In this document: piece by piece, positions 8,750 through 17,861 of the stretch
How the letters are laid out: the number at the start of each line of letters is the position of its first letter
Position numbering within the stretch: position 1 is the stretch's first letter
DNA from: SIG644 sp045613985
GTDB lineage: Bacteria; Bacillota; Clostridia; Oscillospirales; CAG-272
DNA: 64,000 bases
Direction of reading: 5' to 3'
NCBI GenBank assembly: GCA_045613985.1
Contig: JAZLCA010000019.1
Location: 1-64,000, forward strand
The notes under the pieces: model-generated
Databases searched by the model: none
Seen by the model: only the letters and a program-made list of their open reading frames with translations
What the model was told of the DNA's origin: nothing
Translations under genes and position numbers: made by a program

Positions 8750-8992
8750 TTTATGTTCCCTCCCGCGCACTTCTTTGTCTTTCTGTTCCTTTGGCAGAAC
8801 AACGAAGACTATTATACAACACAATATCCAATTTGTCAAATGTTTTTTTGTAAATTTTGCTCCCAAAACACACATTTTCCACAATTTTATATGAAACATC
8901 GTTGTTATACAGGTCGTTTTTACAATAACAGATATATTCAAAGGAAACTTTGCTTTGTAAAATACAACAATAAAATGAACAACATAAACAAA

Positions 8993-9026
8993 AAAGCATC
9001 CCGGGCAGTAAAACCCGAGATGCTTT
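8993..9026 (-). terminator. Intrinsic terminator of thiT
   Basis: On the minus strand AAAGCATC-CGGG pairs with CCCG-GATGCTTT around an 8-nt loop and runs into a T stretch, right after the thiT stop. Confidence 0.85.
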
Positions 9027-9029
9027 ATG

Positions 9030-9692
9030 TCAGATTCTTTTTTTCATTACCGGGATACGAGATACCACAATTGCTACCAACGGAGTAATGATCATTTCGG
9101 GGATCATGTAGCATCCGTTATACACTGCAGAATATAAAAACGCTAACGTTCCTCCCCGGAAGGTTTGCAGAATTGTCTTTCCAATGGTTTCATAAATCCC
9201 CTCCAAAGTAAAGAACCATTCTGCCCATGCACCGTAAAAAATAGTACCGGATATCACGTGACAAAAATATCTTGCCGCCAACGCGACGGTACATCCAAGC
9301 ACCAGTCCTTTCACCGAAGACTGGGTGTGACGGAACAAACCGCCCAATCCCAACACAGTATACGCCAAAATATAATCCACAAAGCAGATCAGCAGTGCGG
9401 CGTAGAGCTGCATACCGCCTTCCTCAAGCGGCAGAAACAATGCCGCAACGGTTGAATGGCCCAAAAGCATTTGTATCAAGGAATAAACAAACGCCGTCAG
9501 CAACCCCCAGCGAGTTCCGTAAAAATATGCAATGAGGATGATGGGCAACATACCGGCAATGGTAATACCGCCGCCAAATGGGAATTGAAAGGGCGGCACG
9601 GGAATGAGTGAGCAGACGAACGAAATAGCAGTAGCTAATGCGATCATCATTCCGGATTCGGTCAAACGCTTGATTCTGTTTGTGAGTTTCAT
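9030..9692 (-). CDS. thiT: Energy-coupled thiamine transporter ThiT
   Basis: ThiT is the substrate-binding membrane subunit of an ECF transporter that takes up thiamine; it needs a shared EcfAA'T module coded elsewhere. The start MKLTNRIKRL has GGAGGTGG just upstream; a longer frame to 9764 would run through the riboswitch terminator. The 220-residue protein has about six membrane helices, the motif FPFGGGITIAGMLPI, and a C-terminal NGCYMIPEMI as in the YuaJ/ThiT family. A TPP riboswitch upstream independently supports thiamine as the substrate. Confidence 0.95.
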   Translation of the reverse strand: MKLTNRIKRLTESGMMIALATAISFVCSLIPVPPFQFPFGGGITIAGMLPIILIAYFYGTRWGLLTAFVYSLIQMLLGHSTVAALFLPLEEGGMQLYAALLICFVDYILAYTVLGLGGLFRHTQSSVKGLVLGCTVALAARYFCHVISGTIFYGAWAEWFFTLEGIYETIGKTILQTFRGGTLAFLYSAVYNGCYMIPEMIITPLVAIVVSRIPVMKKRI

Positions 9693-9704
9693 AACTCCAC
9701 CTCC

Positions 9705-9744
9705 AAAAAAATTACCGCACGAAAACTCCGTGCGGTAATTTTTT
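9705..9744 (-). terminator. Riboswitch-controlled terminator ahead of thiT
   Basis: On the minus strand a near-perfect stem ATTACCGCACG / CGTGCGGTAAT with A/T flanks ends in seven T residues that abut the thiT ribosome binding site. It is the expression platform of the TPP riboswitch: termination when TPP is bound. Confidence 0.88.
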
Positions 9745-9778
9745 ATATGTGGCTCACAAAACATGAAACACTGAAAAA

Positions 9779-9862
9779 TCTCCCTACGCCGGCATTATCC
9801 GTATCAGGTTAAGGGTTCAAGGCATATACCTTATCTCAGCCGAATATTCAGCACCCCTGTTT
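9779..9862 (-). promoter_or_regulatory. TPP riboswitch (thi element)
   Basis: Read on the minus strand, the conserved thi-box parts occur in order: GGGGTGCTG, CTGAGATAAG, ACCCTTAACCTGAT, GGATAATGCC, GCGTAGGGA. This is the thiamine pyrophosphate aptamer. It sits between a consensus promoter and an intrinsic terminator before thiT. Confidence 0.95.
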
Positions 9863-9885
9863 TTATGCGGTTTTAATGTGAACCT

Positions 9886-9914
9886 ATTATACACTATATT
9901 TTCTTATTTGTCAA
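9886..9914 (-). promoter_or_regulatory. Consensus promoter of the TPP riboswitch-thiT unit
   Basis: On the minus strand, TTGACA (9909-9914), 17 bp, TATAAT (9886-9891): a full sigma-A consensus about 20 bp before the aptamer. Confidence 0.9.
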
Positions 9915-9935
9915 GCACCAAACGAAGAAAAAATA

Positions 9936-12326
9936 TTATGGAAGAAGAATTCGAGTATATTCTCCGCCAAGTATAAGTTGAGCACGCTTGAGAACAACGC
10001 TCATTTCCTTGGAGCCCTCTAGTGCTTTAGCTGTATTTCCGTCAGTAAAAAATACAATTTTGGGTATGCGCGACCAATCCGTCAGGGTAAAGGTTGTTTT
10101 GATCACCGGACCGTGCTTGGAAAACACCAACACATCACTCGAAGTCGCTGCTTGTCCAATCTCATCGGCATAATCACTTTCCCACGCAGATGCGCCAAGC
10201 CATGCGATTCGTCCGGGTGAATCCTCCTCGTCATCTCCCGTGTAAACAAGACTCAAAGCGATGGTTGGATGGGTAGAGCGTTTGAGCATCGCATAGTATA
10301 GTTTCTCGATGGTAAGCCCATCGGTAACTTTGGCTCCTTCATTTGGGAGGTAATATCGAACTTCTACGCGCCTCTGTTTTGCCAGCTGCACGATAGCCTG
10401 CAAATTACCTTCATCCTTGATGGCCTTATCCTGCTCCACCTCGGGCATACTCATCGGCAACCATATTGTTCGCACGCGAACGTCTCCCAACAGCTTATAT
10501 ACTGTTGAAACGTGCCGATTGTGGTAATGAGTCAGTACAAGCGCCTCAATTTCGGTTGCGTTCGGTGGCATGGAATCGGACAAAAATTCTCTGTAAGCGG
10601 TATAACTACCGTCCGTAATGTCAAACAGTACGGCAGATTGATCAGAAGACAGACACAATAATTCATTTTTCTTATTTGAAACATAATGCATCTCCCATTG
10701 TCCTGCCATGGACTGATGAGTCAACATCAGGCACAAGACAAATGCCCCGCTCCAACCTGCAATCACAAACCAGAATCTTTTTGGATGCTTCCATTTCAAC
10801 AGGAGGAAACAAATAAGTGCAATAACCATAATAGCCAACAGCCACGGAACAAACGGATACCGTAACGAGAGTAAGGTTCCGCGTGTATCGCTGAGCCACT
10901 GAGCAACCGAAAGCATATATCCCGCAAATCCATGCAGTATGCGCGCCACGATATCTGAAAGAAAAGATAAGAACGGTACGACTGCACCCAAAGCGAACAA
11001 CACAAAGAACACCATTCCAAATATAAGAATCAAAGCCGTCAGTGGTGTCAGCAACAAATTTGATAAAGGAGAAAGTAGCGATACCTCGCCAAATATTATA
11101 GCCATCGGTAAAAGAAGAACCACCAGGATGAGAACCGAGGTCAATATCGGCAAGAGCAATTTAGACCAAAGAAAGAACAGCGGGAGCGGAATTCTCTTCT
11201 CGGTCGCCGACGGATGACTTCGTTTGAGCAAAGTCGGTGCAATTTCGATCAATGTAAAAGTAGCCAAAACGGTCAGCCACAGCCCCGCATCATATACCGC
11301 GGTAGGTTGCACGGTCAGAATTATTCCGAGAAAAAGTGACAATGGCGTCAAGGAATCATGCGGTGTGCCGCGCAATCGGGAAAGATACAGGCAAAGCAAC
11401 ATAAACGTGGCACGCAGCATAGAGATACTGAAGCCGGTCAAAGCCAAGAAAAGCAGGGCAATCATGGATAACAGCCCGATACGAAGATAGAAAGGACAAC
11501 TGGAGGAACGTAACAGCCAATCGACGGCCAGCACGATCAATGACAAGTGCAATCCGCTCAAGGCAAGTAAATGTGAGGCACCTGCCCGCCTAAAATCCAG
11601 TGTGGTCATGTCAGAGAGCTCTTGTTTGGTTCCCAACAGAAGTGCCGCACTGAGTTTTCCTTCTTCACCGCCGACAGCCCAAGTCAACCAATCGGACAGG
11701 CGATATTGTAATCGTCCGAAATATTGGCGCAATACGAATACGTCACGTTCCAACGTCTGATAGTTTTCAGTTCCGTCAACGTATCCTACCAATACATACC
11801 CCTCCGAGTGTAAATGCTTAAGCGTCCACTCCTCTTCCGGTGCCTGTGCAACAGGATACAGCGTTGCTTGAGCACAAATGCGGTCTCCAATGTGGGCATC
11901 GTGCTCTCCTGTTAGTGTAAGATACGCTTTTGCCTTGGTGCCGCCGGGAATATCAAGCTGAACGCCAACGCAGGTCATATAGTGGCTATAAAACTCCTCC
12001 GACGTTACAAGACCGGTGACCTCGATCAACTGACCATTCTTTTGCCCGGCATACTGTTCAGCAGGAAGTATCTGTCTGCTTTCTCTGGCATAGGCAGAGA
12101 AAGCACCCACGAACAGAGCAAGAAAAAGGAAAGCAATATACCGCAGTATGTAACGACTCTTACAGTTAAAGAGACTTACAACAGTTAAGGACACTGCAGC
12201 AATAAGGAAGATAATGACAGCAAAAAGCAACCAACGAACGGATATATCAAGACATACGTATAGGGCGGCGACGATGCTCAAAAGCCAACAAAATACAGCC
12301 AGCGGTCTTCCTTTGCCAATCTGCAT
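9936..12326 (-). CDS. comEC: ComEC/Rec2-type DNA internalisation protein
   Basis: A 796-residue polytopic membrane protein that in competent bacteria forms the channel bringing single-stranded DNA into the cell. The N-terminus has two or three helices and a soluble OB-like region (about 75-200); the competence domain (about 225-520) contains HLLALSGLHLSLI, the family hallmark; the C-terminal metallo-beta-lactamase-like domain starts near 545. In that domain the metal motif is degenerate: THYHNRHVS (about residue 598) where the family has HxxxDH, so the Asp is replaced by Arg and nuclease activity is doubtful. The RBS GGGAGGGG precedes the ATG. No other competence gene is nearby. Confidence 0.92.
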   Translation of the reverse strand: MQIGKGRPLAVFCWLLSIVAALYVCLDISVRWLLFAVIIFLIAAVSLTVVSLFNCKSRYILRYIAFLFLALFVGAFSAYARESRQILPAEQYAGQKNGQLIEVTGLVTSEEFYSHYMTCVGVQLDIPGGTKAKAYLTLTGEHDAHIGDRICAQATLYPVAQAPEEEWTLKHLHSEGYVLVGYVDGTENYQTLERDVFVLRQYFGRLQYRLSDWLTWAVGGEEGKLSAALLLGTKQELSDMTTLDFRRAGASHLLALSGLHLSLIVLAVDWLLRSSSCPFYLRIGLLSMIALLFLALTGFSISMLRATFMLLCLYLSRLRGTPHDSLTPLSLFLGIILTVQPTAVYDAGLWLTVLATFTLIEIAPTLLKRSHPSATEKRIPLPLFFLWSKLLLPILTSVLILVVLLLPMAIIFGEVSLLSPLSNLLLTPLTALILIFGMVFFVLFALGAVVPFLSFLSDIVARILHGFAGYMLSVAQWLSDTRGTLLSLRYPFVPWLLAIMVIALICFLLLKWKHPKRFWFVIAGWSGAFVLCLMLTHQSMAGQWEMHYVSNKKNELLCLSSDQSAVLFDITDGSYTAYREFLSDSMPPNATEIEALVLTHYHNRHVSTVYKLLGDVRVRTIWLPMSMPEVEQDKAIKDEGNLQAIVQLAKQRRVEVRYYLPNEGAKVTDGLTIEKLYYAMLKRSTHPTIALSLVYTGDDEEDSPGRIAWLGASAWESDYADEIGQAATSSDVLVFSKHGPVIKTTFTLTDWSRIPKIVFFTDGNTAKALEGSKEMSVVLKRAQLILGGEYTRILLP

Positions 12327-12356
12327 CCTTTTCCCCTCCCTTTTGATTTTTTAATT

Positions 12357-12385
12357 ATCATATCATATGAGTCTTGAAAAATCAA
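12357..12385 (-). promoter_or_regulatory. Possible comEC promoter
   Basis: On the minus strand, TTGATT (12380-12385), 17 bp, TATGAT (12357-12362), 30 bp before the start codon of comEC. Confidence 0.5.
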
Positions 12386-12434
12386 GAGAAAAAAACGGCG
12401 TTTAGAAAACATTGGAAAACTTTCAAATCTCCTC

Positions 12435-12463
12435 TTGACATTTGAGGCACATCTTTGTATAAT
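12435..12463 (+). promoter_or_regulatory. Consensus promoter of the CAU tRNA
   Basis: TTGACA (12435-12440), 17 bp, TATAAT (12458-12463), 29 bp before the tRNA 5' end. Confidence 0.92.
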
Positions 12464-12492
12464 AATATAGCGTTCGCCCGACGAACGATATC

Positions 12493-12569
12493 GGGCCATT
12501 AGCTCAGTTGGTCAGAGCCACCGGCTCATAACCGGTTGGTCCGGGGTTCGAGCCCCTGATGGCCCACCA
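12493..12569 (+). tRNA. tRNA with CAU anticodon (elongator Met or Ile2)
   Basis: 77 nt with encoded CCA. The acceptor stem is GGGCCAT/ATGGCCC, the D arm starts AGCTCAGTTGG, the anticodon loop is CTCATAA, and the T arm has GGTTCGAGCC. The CAU anticodon can be elongator methionine or the lysidine-modified isoleucine tRNA; the CTCATAA loop, rather than the TTCATAC common in Bacillota Met tRNA, leans to Ile2 but does not decide it. It is not the initiator type. Confidence 0.95.
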
Positions 12570-12570
12570 C

Positions 12571-12600
12571 TCAAAAACCACCCTTTGGGGTGGTTTTTGA
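12571..12600 (+). terminator. Intrinsic terminator after the CAU tRNA
   Basis: A 13-bp perfect stem (TCAAAAACCACCC with its complement) and TTTG loop, ending in T5. Confidence 0.9.
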
Positions 12601-12642
12601 CTATCTGCAACAAAAGTTCATTTTTTGAAAGAAGCAACTAAT

Positions 12643-13974
12643 ATGACAATCCAACTGTCCGACCATTTTACCTATCGAAAACTACTCCGTTTCACACTGC
12701 CGTCCATTGTCATGATGATATTTACCTCGATCTATGGCGTTGTGGACGGTTTTTTCGTTTCCAATTTTGCGGGAAAAACGCCTTTTGCCGCTGTCAATTT
12801 TATCATGCCGTTTCTGATGGTTCTGGGATGTGTAGGCTTTATGTTCGGCACCGGCGGAAGTGCCTTGATTGCCAAAACAATGGGACAGGGGGATCCGGAG
12901 AAAGCTAACCGCCAGTTTTCTCTTTTAGTTTACATCTCCTTTGTGGTTGGTGTCATCATTGCCATCCTCGGCTTCATTTTTATCCGTCCGCTGACTGCAG
13001 CATTGGGAGCCGAAGGACAACTATTGCAGGATTGTGTCCGTTATGGGCGCGTGATTTTGCTGGCTCTTCCATTTTTCGTTCTGCAGATGGAATTCCAAAG
13101 TTTTTTTGTTACAGCGCAAAAACCGCAGCTTGGATTGATTGCGACCGTTGCATCGGGGGTGACCAACATCATCCTCGATGCCGTGCTTGTCGGTGTTTTT
13201 CCGTTCGGTCTGATCGGAGCTGCGGCAGCTACCGCAATCAGCCAGATGATCGGTGGTATTCTTCCCTTGGTGTATTTTTTTCGCCCAAACACTTCCCTTT
13301 TACGTCTCGGCAAGACGAAAATGGATGCAGGAGCACTCTTGCGGACCTGCGCCAACGGCTCCTCCGAATTGATGAGCAACATCTCCATGTCGCTGGTAGG
13401 CATGCTGTACAACATTCAGCTTTATAAATTTGCCCGCGAGGACGGCGTAGCGGCCTACGGCGTGTTAATGTACGTAAACTTCGTCTTTCTTTCCGCTTTT
13501 ATCGGCTACGTTGTTGGAAGCGCCCCCATCGTCAGTTATCACTACGGCGCGGAAAATCATTCAGAGCTTAAGAATATTCGTCGAAAAAGTATTGTCTTAA
13601 TTTCCATGTGTTCTGTCGGTATGCTTATTCTTTCCGAATGTCTTGCCGTTCCATTTTCTAAAATTTTCGTAGGATACGACGCCAATCTGTACGACATGAC
13701 CGTTCGCGGATTCATCATTTATTCTTTTTCATTCTTGTTTGCGGGACTTGCCATTTTTGGCTCTTCCTTTTTTACCGCTTTGAACAATGGCTTGGTTTCT
13801 GCCATCATTTCTTTTTTGAGAACCTTGGTTTTCCAGGTTGCAGCTGTTCTTTTACTGCCACTTTTGTTAGGCGGTATCGATGGCATTTGGTTGTCCATCG
13901 TTGTCGCGGAATGGATGGCCGCCGTTCTCTCCGTTATATTCATGATTTCGCTTAGAAAAAAATATCATTATTGA
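12643..13974 (+). CDS. MATE-family multidrug/antimicrobial exporter
   Basis: A 443-residue membrane protein with about 12 helices in two similar halves. MATE features: TLPSIVMMIFTSIYGVVDG at the start of helix 1, then GTGGSALIAKTMGQGD, and in the second half YVVGSAPIVSYHYGA. The ATG at 12643 follows the weak site AAAGAAG; an upstream TTG at 12625 is less likely. MATE proteins exchange Na+ or H+ for cationic drugs; the substrate cannot be inferred. The gene follows the tRNA terminator and has its own terminator. Confidence 0.9.
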   Translation: MTIQLSDHFTYRKLLRFTLPSIVMMIFTSIYGVVDGFFVSNFAGKTPFAAVNFIMPFLMVLGCVGFMFGTGGSALIAKTMGQGDPEKANRQFSLLVYISFVVGVIIAILGFIFIRPLTAALGAEGQLLQDCVRYGRVILLALPFFVLQMEFQSFFVTAQKPQLGLIATVASGVTNIILDAVLVGVFPFGLIGAAAATAISQMIGGILPLVYFFRPNTSLLRLGKTKMDAGALLRTCANGSSELMSNISMSLVGMLYNIQLYKFAREDGVAAYGVLMYVNFVFLSAFIGYVVGSAPIVSYHYGAENHSELKNIRRKSIVLISMCSVGMLILSECLAVPFSKIFVGYDANLYDMTVRGFIIYSFSFLFAGLAIFGSSFFTALNNGLVSAIISFLRTLVFQVAAVLLLPLLLGGIDGIWLSIVVAEWMAAVLSVIFMISLRKKYHY

Positions 13975-13978
13975 ACTC

Positions 13979-14022
13979 CAAAAAGCAACGTCTCTTTTAT
14001 ACGAAAGAAACGTTGCTTTTTT
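13979..14022 (+). terminator. Intrinsic terminator of the MATE gene
   Basis: AAAAGCAACGT pairs with ACGTTGCTTTT around an A/T-rich loop and leads into a T run. Confidence 0.85.
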
Positions 14023-14064
14023 CTATTTTTTATAAGATTTTTATAAGAAATTTTCGTGTTCCCC

Positions 14065-14093
14065 TTCCAAAAGTCTCAAAAATATGTTATACT
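14065..14093 (+). promoter_or_regulatory. Possible promoter of the alpha-mannosidase gene
   Basis: TATACT at 14088-14093 is a good -10 box; the -35 box TTCCAA at 14065-14070 (17-bp spacing) is weak. It lies 37 bp before the start codon. Confidence 0.45.
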
Positions 14094-14129
14094 GTACTCG
14101 ATCATACTTTCAAGAAAGGATGAACCTTT

Positions 14130-16958
14130 ATGGAATTATCTACCAAGCTGAAAGCACTGGAAGGTTGCAGTCGTGCCAACGGATACGCCGACCGCATTTT
14201 TTCCGAGCTTATGTATTTGTACCATCTCAATCGCGCCCGCAATTTAGGGTGGGATGAGAAGCTGGACCGCGCGATGACCTATCTGCTCGATAGCGTCAAA
14301 GAGAACGGCGCTATCATCAAAGAAGACTGCGAGAATGTTGAATTGGCACTGGCGGATCTTTCGAACACGGCAAAATCCATCACCATTCACTGTGTGGCTC
14401 ACGCCCATATTGATATGAACTATCAATGGGGCTATCAAGAAACGGTCTCTATTACAACCGAGACCTTCCGCACCATGCTCGACCTGATGAAGGAGTATCC
14501 TGACTTTACATATTCGCAATCTCAGGCATCTGTTTATGAAATCGTTGAAAAATACGATCCTGCTCTTCTTGAGGAGATCAAAGAGAGAGTCAAGGAAGGC
14601 CGCTGGGAGTTGGCGGCAACCTCCTGGGTAGAGTGCGACAAGAATATGCCCAACGGCGAATCTCTCTGCCGCCATATTTCTTACACCAAAAAGTATCTGT
14701 CCGAACTCTTCGATATCGATCCCGATACGCTGTGCATCGATTACGAGCCCGACACCTTCGGTCATGCGGCAACCGTACCCGAGATTCTGCAAAACGGCGG
14801 CGTTGATTATTACTATCACTGCCGCGGTTGTAATCCTCGCGGTCCTTATCGTTGGCAGTCCCCCTCCGGAAAGGAAGTCATCGCTTACAGTGATCCCAGC
14901 TGGTATCAGTGCGGCGTTGATTGCCGTGCCTTTGCCTACTATCCTCAGATTGGTGCAACCTTTGGCGATGGCACAATGGATCAGTTCCTCAAGGTCTACG
15001 GCGTAGGCGACCACGGCGGTGGACCTACCCGCATTGATCTCGAAAAAATCAAGGACATGATGTCATGGCCTCTGTATCCCACTTTGAAATTCAGCCGCTA
15101 CGATACATATTTCAAGTATCTCGCTTCTCTGCGTGACACACTTCCGCTCCATGTGGGAGAAATCAATTTTGTATTCGCCGGTTGCTATACCTCTCAGAGC
15201 AGAATCAAAATGGCCAACCGCAAGTCCGAAACTCGTCTGTACGATGCCGAATTCTTAGCCGCACAGACTGCTGCGTTGACCGGTAAGATGCCTCAGATCG
15301 ACTTTACCAAAGCATGGACCAATACGCTGTTCAATCAATTCCACGATATTCTGCCCGGCTCTTGTGTTGTTGACACCCGCGAGGACGCTATGGGTCGTTT
15401 CCAAGAAACGATTGGATACACCAACTCTGCATCCATCGAAGCATTGCGCGCACTGTCTGATGCCATTGATACAGCGGATATTCCTTATGATGACAATGCC
15501 ATGGTGCGCTCCGAAGGTTCCGGTGCAGGATTTTTGAACAACAAAGATCACTCCTACGCTATCGCAGTTGCCGAGCGTGGACATGGCAGTGTCCGTATTC
15601 TGCATTTGGTCAACACCACGGCTTACGAGCGCGACGAAACAGCGACGGTGCTTTTGTGGGACTATCCTGCCGACATTGGCAATATTGAGGCTCATACCCA
15701 CGACGGCACTCCTGTTCCCGTACAAATTTTGGACAACGGAAAACGCCACTTCCATAACGCGTACGCGACGCTGTTGATGCGTGTTAAAGTGCCCGCGTTC
15801 GGTTATCAAACTGTTATCCTTAAGCAAAAAGAAGTTTATAATCCCAACGCCTTCAATCTTCCGCCTATTCCCGGCCGCCGACAGGATACCTTTGGTGACC
15901 AGAATATGATATTGGAGAACGAGTACATCCGTGCTGAGTTTGACGCTCAAACTTGCACGTTGGTATCCTTGGTTGACAAGGAAAGTGGCACCGAACTGTT
16001 GCCTGCGGGAGATCGCAGCGGCGGTCAGTTCCGTCTCGTTCACGAAAATCCCCGTTTCGGTCACAGTGCATGGACTCGAGGTCCCGCGCAAATGACCGAG
16101 ATTCTCAATGAGGACAATCGCGTTCACGTGTCGGCATATACCCGTGGCGCCCTGTCTCACTGGTTTACCTACGAGATGCCCTTCGGCACTCGTTCCACCA
16201 TGTCCGTCACGGTCCGTTTGAACGCCGGTAGCCGCTTGATCGACTACGATATGCGTATCAACTGGCTGGAAACAGGTAACAACGACGATCAGGTCCTGTT
16301 GACCTTTAGCACTCCTGCCGCATACAACATTGGGGCATACCGATATGAGATTGCCAACGGCGTCATCGTTCGCGAGGAGTTTGCCAATGACGTACCTGCT
16401 TTGGGACGTATGGAAATTCTCCCCGCCGAGGGTGGCCATCCCGCTTACTTGCAGTTGATGGCCGACACCAAATACGGATTCCAAGGCTGGAACGGCCGCG
16501 GCGAGCTTTCCCTCATTCACGCTTCTTATTATCCCGACCTGTATCCCGAAATGACTACACACCATATCCATGCGGCTATCGCGGTAGTCAGAAACGGCGA
16601 AGAAGCACAGAAGCTGGGAGATTGCTACAATCACGAGCTCATTCCCGTATCTGGCAAGCCGCACAAGGGCATTCTTCCCAAGACCGGCGCTATGTTCACC
16701 GTCAGTGATATCAAGGGCATCAGCCCCTCAGGCATCCGTGTGACCGAGGACGGTTCCCTCCTTCTTCGTTTCTACAACCGCACGGATGAGATGAAGGTAA
16801 CCAATATCACCCTGCCGATGAATATCGCAAATGCTACTTATGTCGACCTCAATCAAAATGAGCAAGCTCCCGTCATGATGCAGGGCAAGCGCACCATGAT
16901 CTTCAGTATCGACGCTTGCGCTACACAAACCATCAAAGTTACCCTCGATCAAAATTAA
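14130..16958 (+). CDS. GH38-family alpha-mannosidase
   Basis: A 942-residue cytoplasmic retaining glycosidase (no signal peptide). The catalytic domain has the zinc-binding motif HAHIDMNYQW with His91, His93 and Asp95, and EPDTFGH with Asp208 as expected nucleophile; FNQFHDILPGS supplies a further conserved His. A beta-rich domain (about 600-940) is as in bacterial GH38 enzymes. Substrates are alpha-mannosides, probably oligosaccharides already taken up. RBS AAAGGA lies 10 bases before the ATG. A hairpin and 75 bp separate it from the next gene, with which it may be co-transcribed. No mannose transporter is next to it. Confidence 0.93.
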   Translation: MELSTKLKALEGCSRANGYADRIFSELMYLYHLNRARNLGWDEKLDRAMTYLLDSVKENGAIIKEDCENVELALADLSNTAKSITIHCVAHAHIDMNYQWGYQETVSITTETFRTMLDLMKEYPDFTYSQSQASVYEIVEKYDPALLEEIKERVKEGRWELAATSWVECDKNMPNGESLCRHISYTKKYLSELFDIDPDTLCIDYEPDTFGHAATVPEILQNGGVDYYYHCRGCNPRGPYRWQSPSGKEVIAYSDPSWYQCGVDCRAFAYYPQIGATFGDGTMDQFLKVYGVGDHGGGPTRIDLEKIKDMMSWPLYPTLKFSRYDTYFKYLASLRDTLPLHVGEINFVFAGCYTSQSRIKMANRKSETRLYDAEFLAAQTAALTGKMPQIDFTKAWTNTLFNQFHDILPGSCVVDTREDAMGRFQETIGYTNSASIEALRALSDAIDTADIPYDDNAMVRSEGSGAGFLNNKDHSYAIAVAERGHGSVRILHLVNTTAYERDETATVLLWDYPADIGNIEAHTHDGTPVPVQILDNGKRHFHNAYATLLMRVKVPAFGYQTVILKQKEVYNPNAFNLPPIPGRRQDTFGDQNMILENEYIRAEFDAQTCTLVSLVDKESGTELLPAGDRSGGQFRLVHENPRFGHSAWTRGPAQMTEILNEDNRVHVSAYTRGALSHWFTYEMPFGTRSTMSVTVRLNAGSRLIDYDMRINWLETGNNDDQVLLTFSTPAAYNIGAYRYEIANGVIVREEFANDVPALGRMEILPAEGGHPAYLQLMADTKYGFQGWNGRGELSLIHASYYPDLYPEMTTHHIHAAIAVVRNGEEAQKLGDCYNHELIPVSGKPHKGILPKTGAMFTVSDIKGISPSGIRVTEDGSLLLRFYNRTDEMKVTNITLPMNIANATYVDLNQNEQAPVMMQGKRTMIFSIDACATQTIKVTLDQN

Positions 16959-16970
16959 TCATGTCTTTAA

Positions 16971-17004
16971 GCCCCGTCGCTCATCCATCCATGCGCGACG
17001 GGGC
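16971..17004 (+). other. Intergenic hairpin between alpha-mannosidase and membrane protein gene
   Basis: GCCCCGTCGC pairs perfectly with GCGACGGGGC around a 14-nt loop. No T run follows, so it is more likely an mRNA-stabilising, processing or partial-termination hairpin than a full terminator. Confidence 0.55.
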
Positions 17005-17033
17005 AATTCCAAAACAATACAAGGAGAAGTATC

Positions 17034-17861
17034 ATGGAATTTTATACTAACCATCCGATACTGTTCGTACTGGCAGGCGTCATTATCGCTGCGGTACTGG
17101 CACAGTCGGCCTTCTTTCTGATCAAAGCCTGGCGGCGCGGCGTTGAGCTAGGTATGGACAAGAAAAAATTGCGTAAGATCGCCACAACGGCTACCATCTT
17201 CACCATCGCACCGGCCGTTGCTATCGTTATCAGTGTACTTGCTCTGTCTAAAAAGCTGGGACTTGCGCTTCCCTGGCTCCGCTTGAGCGTCGTCGGTTCA
17301 CTCTCTTATGAGGCCATCGCTGCTGAAAACACTTCCAACGCCATGGGGCTATCCGGCAGCGTTTCTCCCAACGCATCCCAATTTATTACCATCACCTTGG
17401 TCATGACGCTGTCCATTATGGTCGGCATTTGGCTCGTTCCCCTGATTTGCAAAAAGCTGCAAAAAGGCATGGTGAATCTTGAAAAGCGTGACCAAAAATG
17501 GGCCGATATCTTTTCATCGTCCATGTTCATTGGCATGATTGCTGCCTTTGTCGGCTTTGTATTCTGTGATGTTTCACGCCTTTGGTCGGGCAATGCAGAC
17601 GGTTTGGTTGAGGTCGTTAAAAAGGTAACGGAGAACGGCGAAAAGGTAGAAAAAACTTTCTACTACACCAACACCTCGGGGCTTGTTCCCATGTGCGTTA
17701 TGGCCGTTTCTGCTGTAGTGATGATTGTCCTTGGTCTGCTCTCCAAGAAAAATAAGAAAGCCGCTTGGCTCGCGGATTATGCACTGCCCATCAGCTTGCT
17801 GATTGGCATGGCAAGCGCGATTCCCTTTGTAGCCTTGTTCGGCGGGGAGGTAAAAGTATGA
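17034..17861 (+). CDS. DUF5058-like integral membrane protein
   Basis: A 275-residue protein with about seven helices. The start (HPILFVLAGVIIAAVLAQS, then AWRRGVELGMDKKKLRK) resembles the DUF5058 family of Clostridia, whose function is not known. The conserved centre includes SLSYEAIAAENTSNAMG. RBS AAGGAGAAG precedes the ATG. The stop overlaps the start of the next gene by ATGA, so the two are translationally coupled and probably form one membrane complex; an M20 peptidase follows. This suggests a transporter for a peptide-like or N-acyl compound (inference). Confidence 0.75.
   Translation: MEFYTNHPILFVLAGVIIAAVLAQSAFFLIKAWRRGVELGMDKKKLRKIATTATIFTIAPAVAIVISVLALSKKLGLALPWLRLSVVGSLSYEAIAAENTSNAMGLSGSVSPNASQFITITLVMTLSIMVGIWLVPLICKKLQKGMVNLEKRDQKWADIFSSSMFIGMIAAFVGFVFCDVSRLWSGNADGLVEVVKKVTENGEKVEKTFYYTNTSGLVPMCVMAVSAVVMIVLGLLSKKNKKAAWLADYALPISLLIGMASAIPFVALFGGEVKV

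Noticed and set aside
8750..8941. N-terminal extension of RsmE by 64 residues
   Set aside because: The residues are not family-like, and GGGAGGG supports the TTG start at 8749.
15255..16664. Long minus-strand frame (469 codons) opposite the alpha-mannosidase
   Set aside because: Antisense shadow of a gene with strong codon bias; no motif or ribosome binding site.
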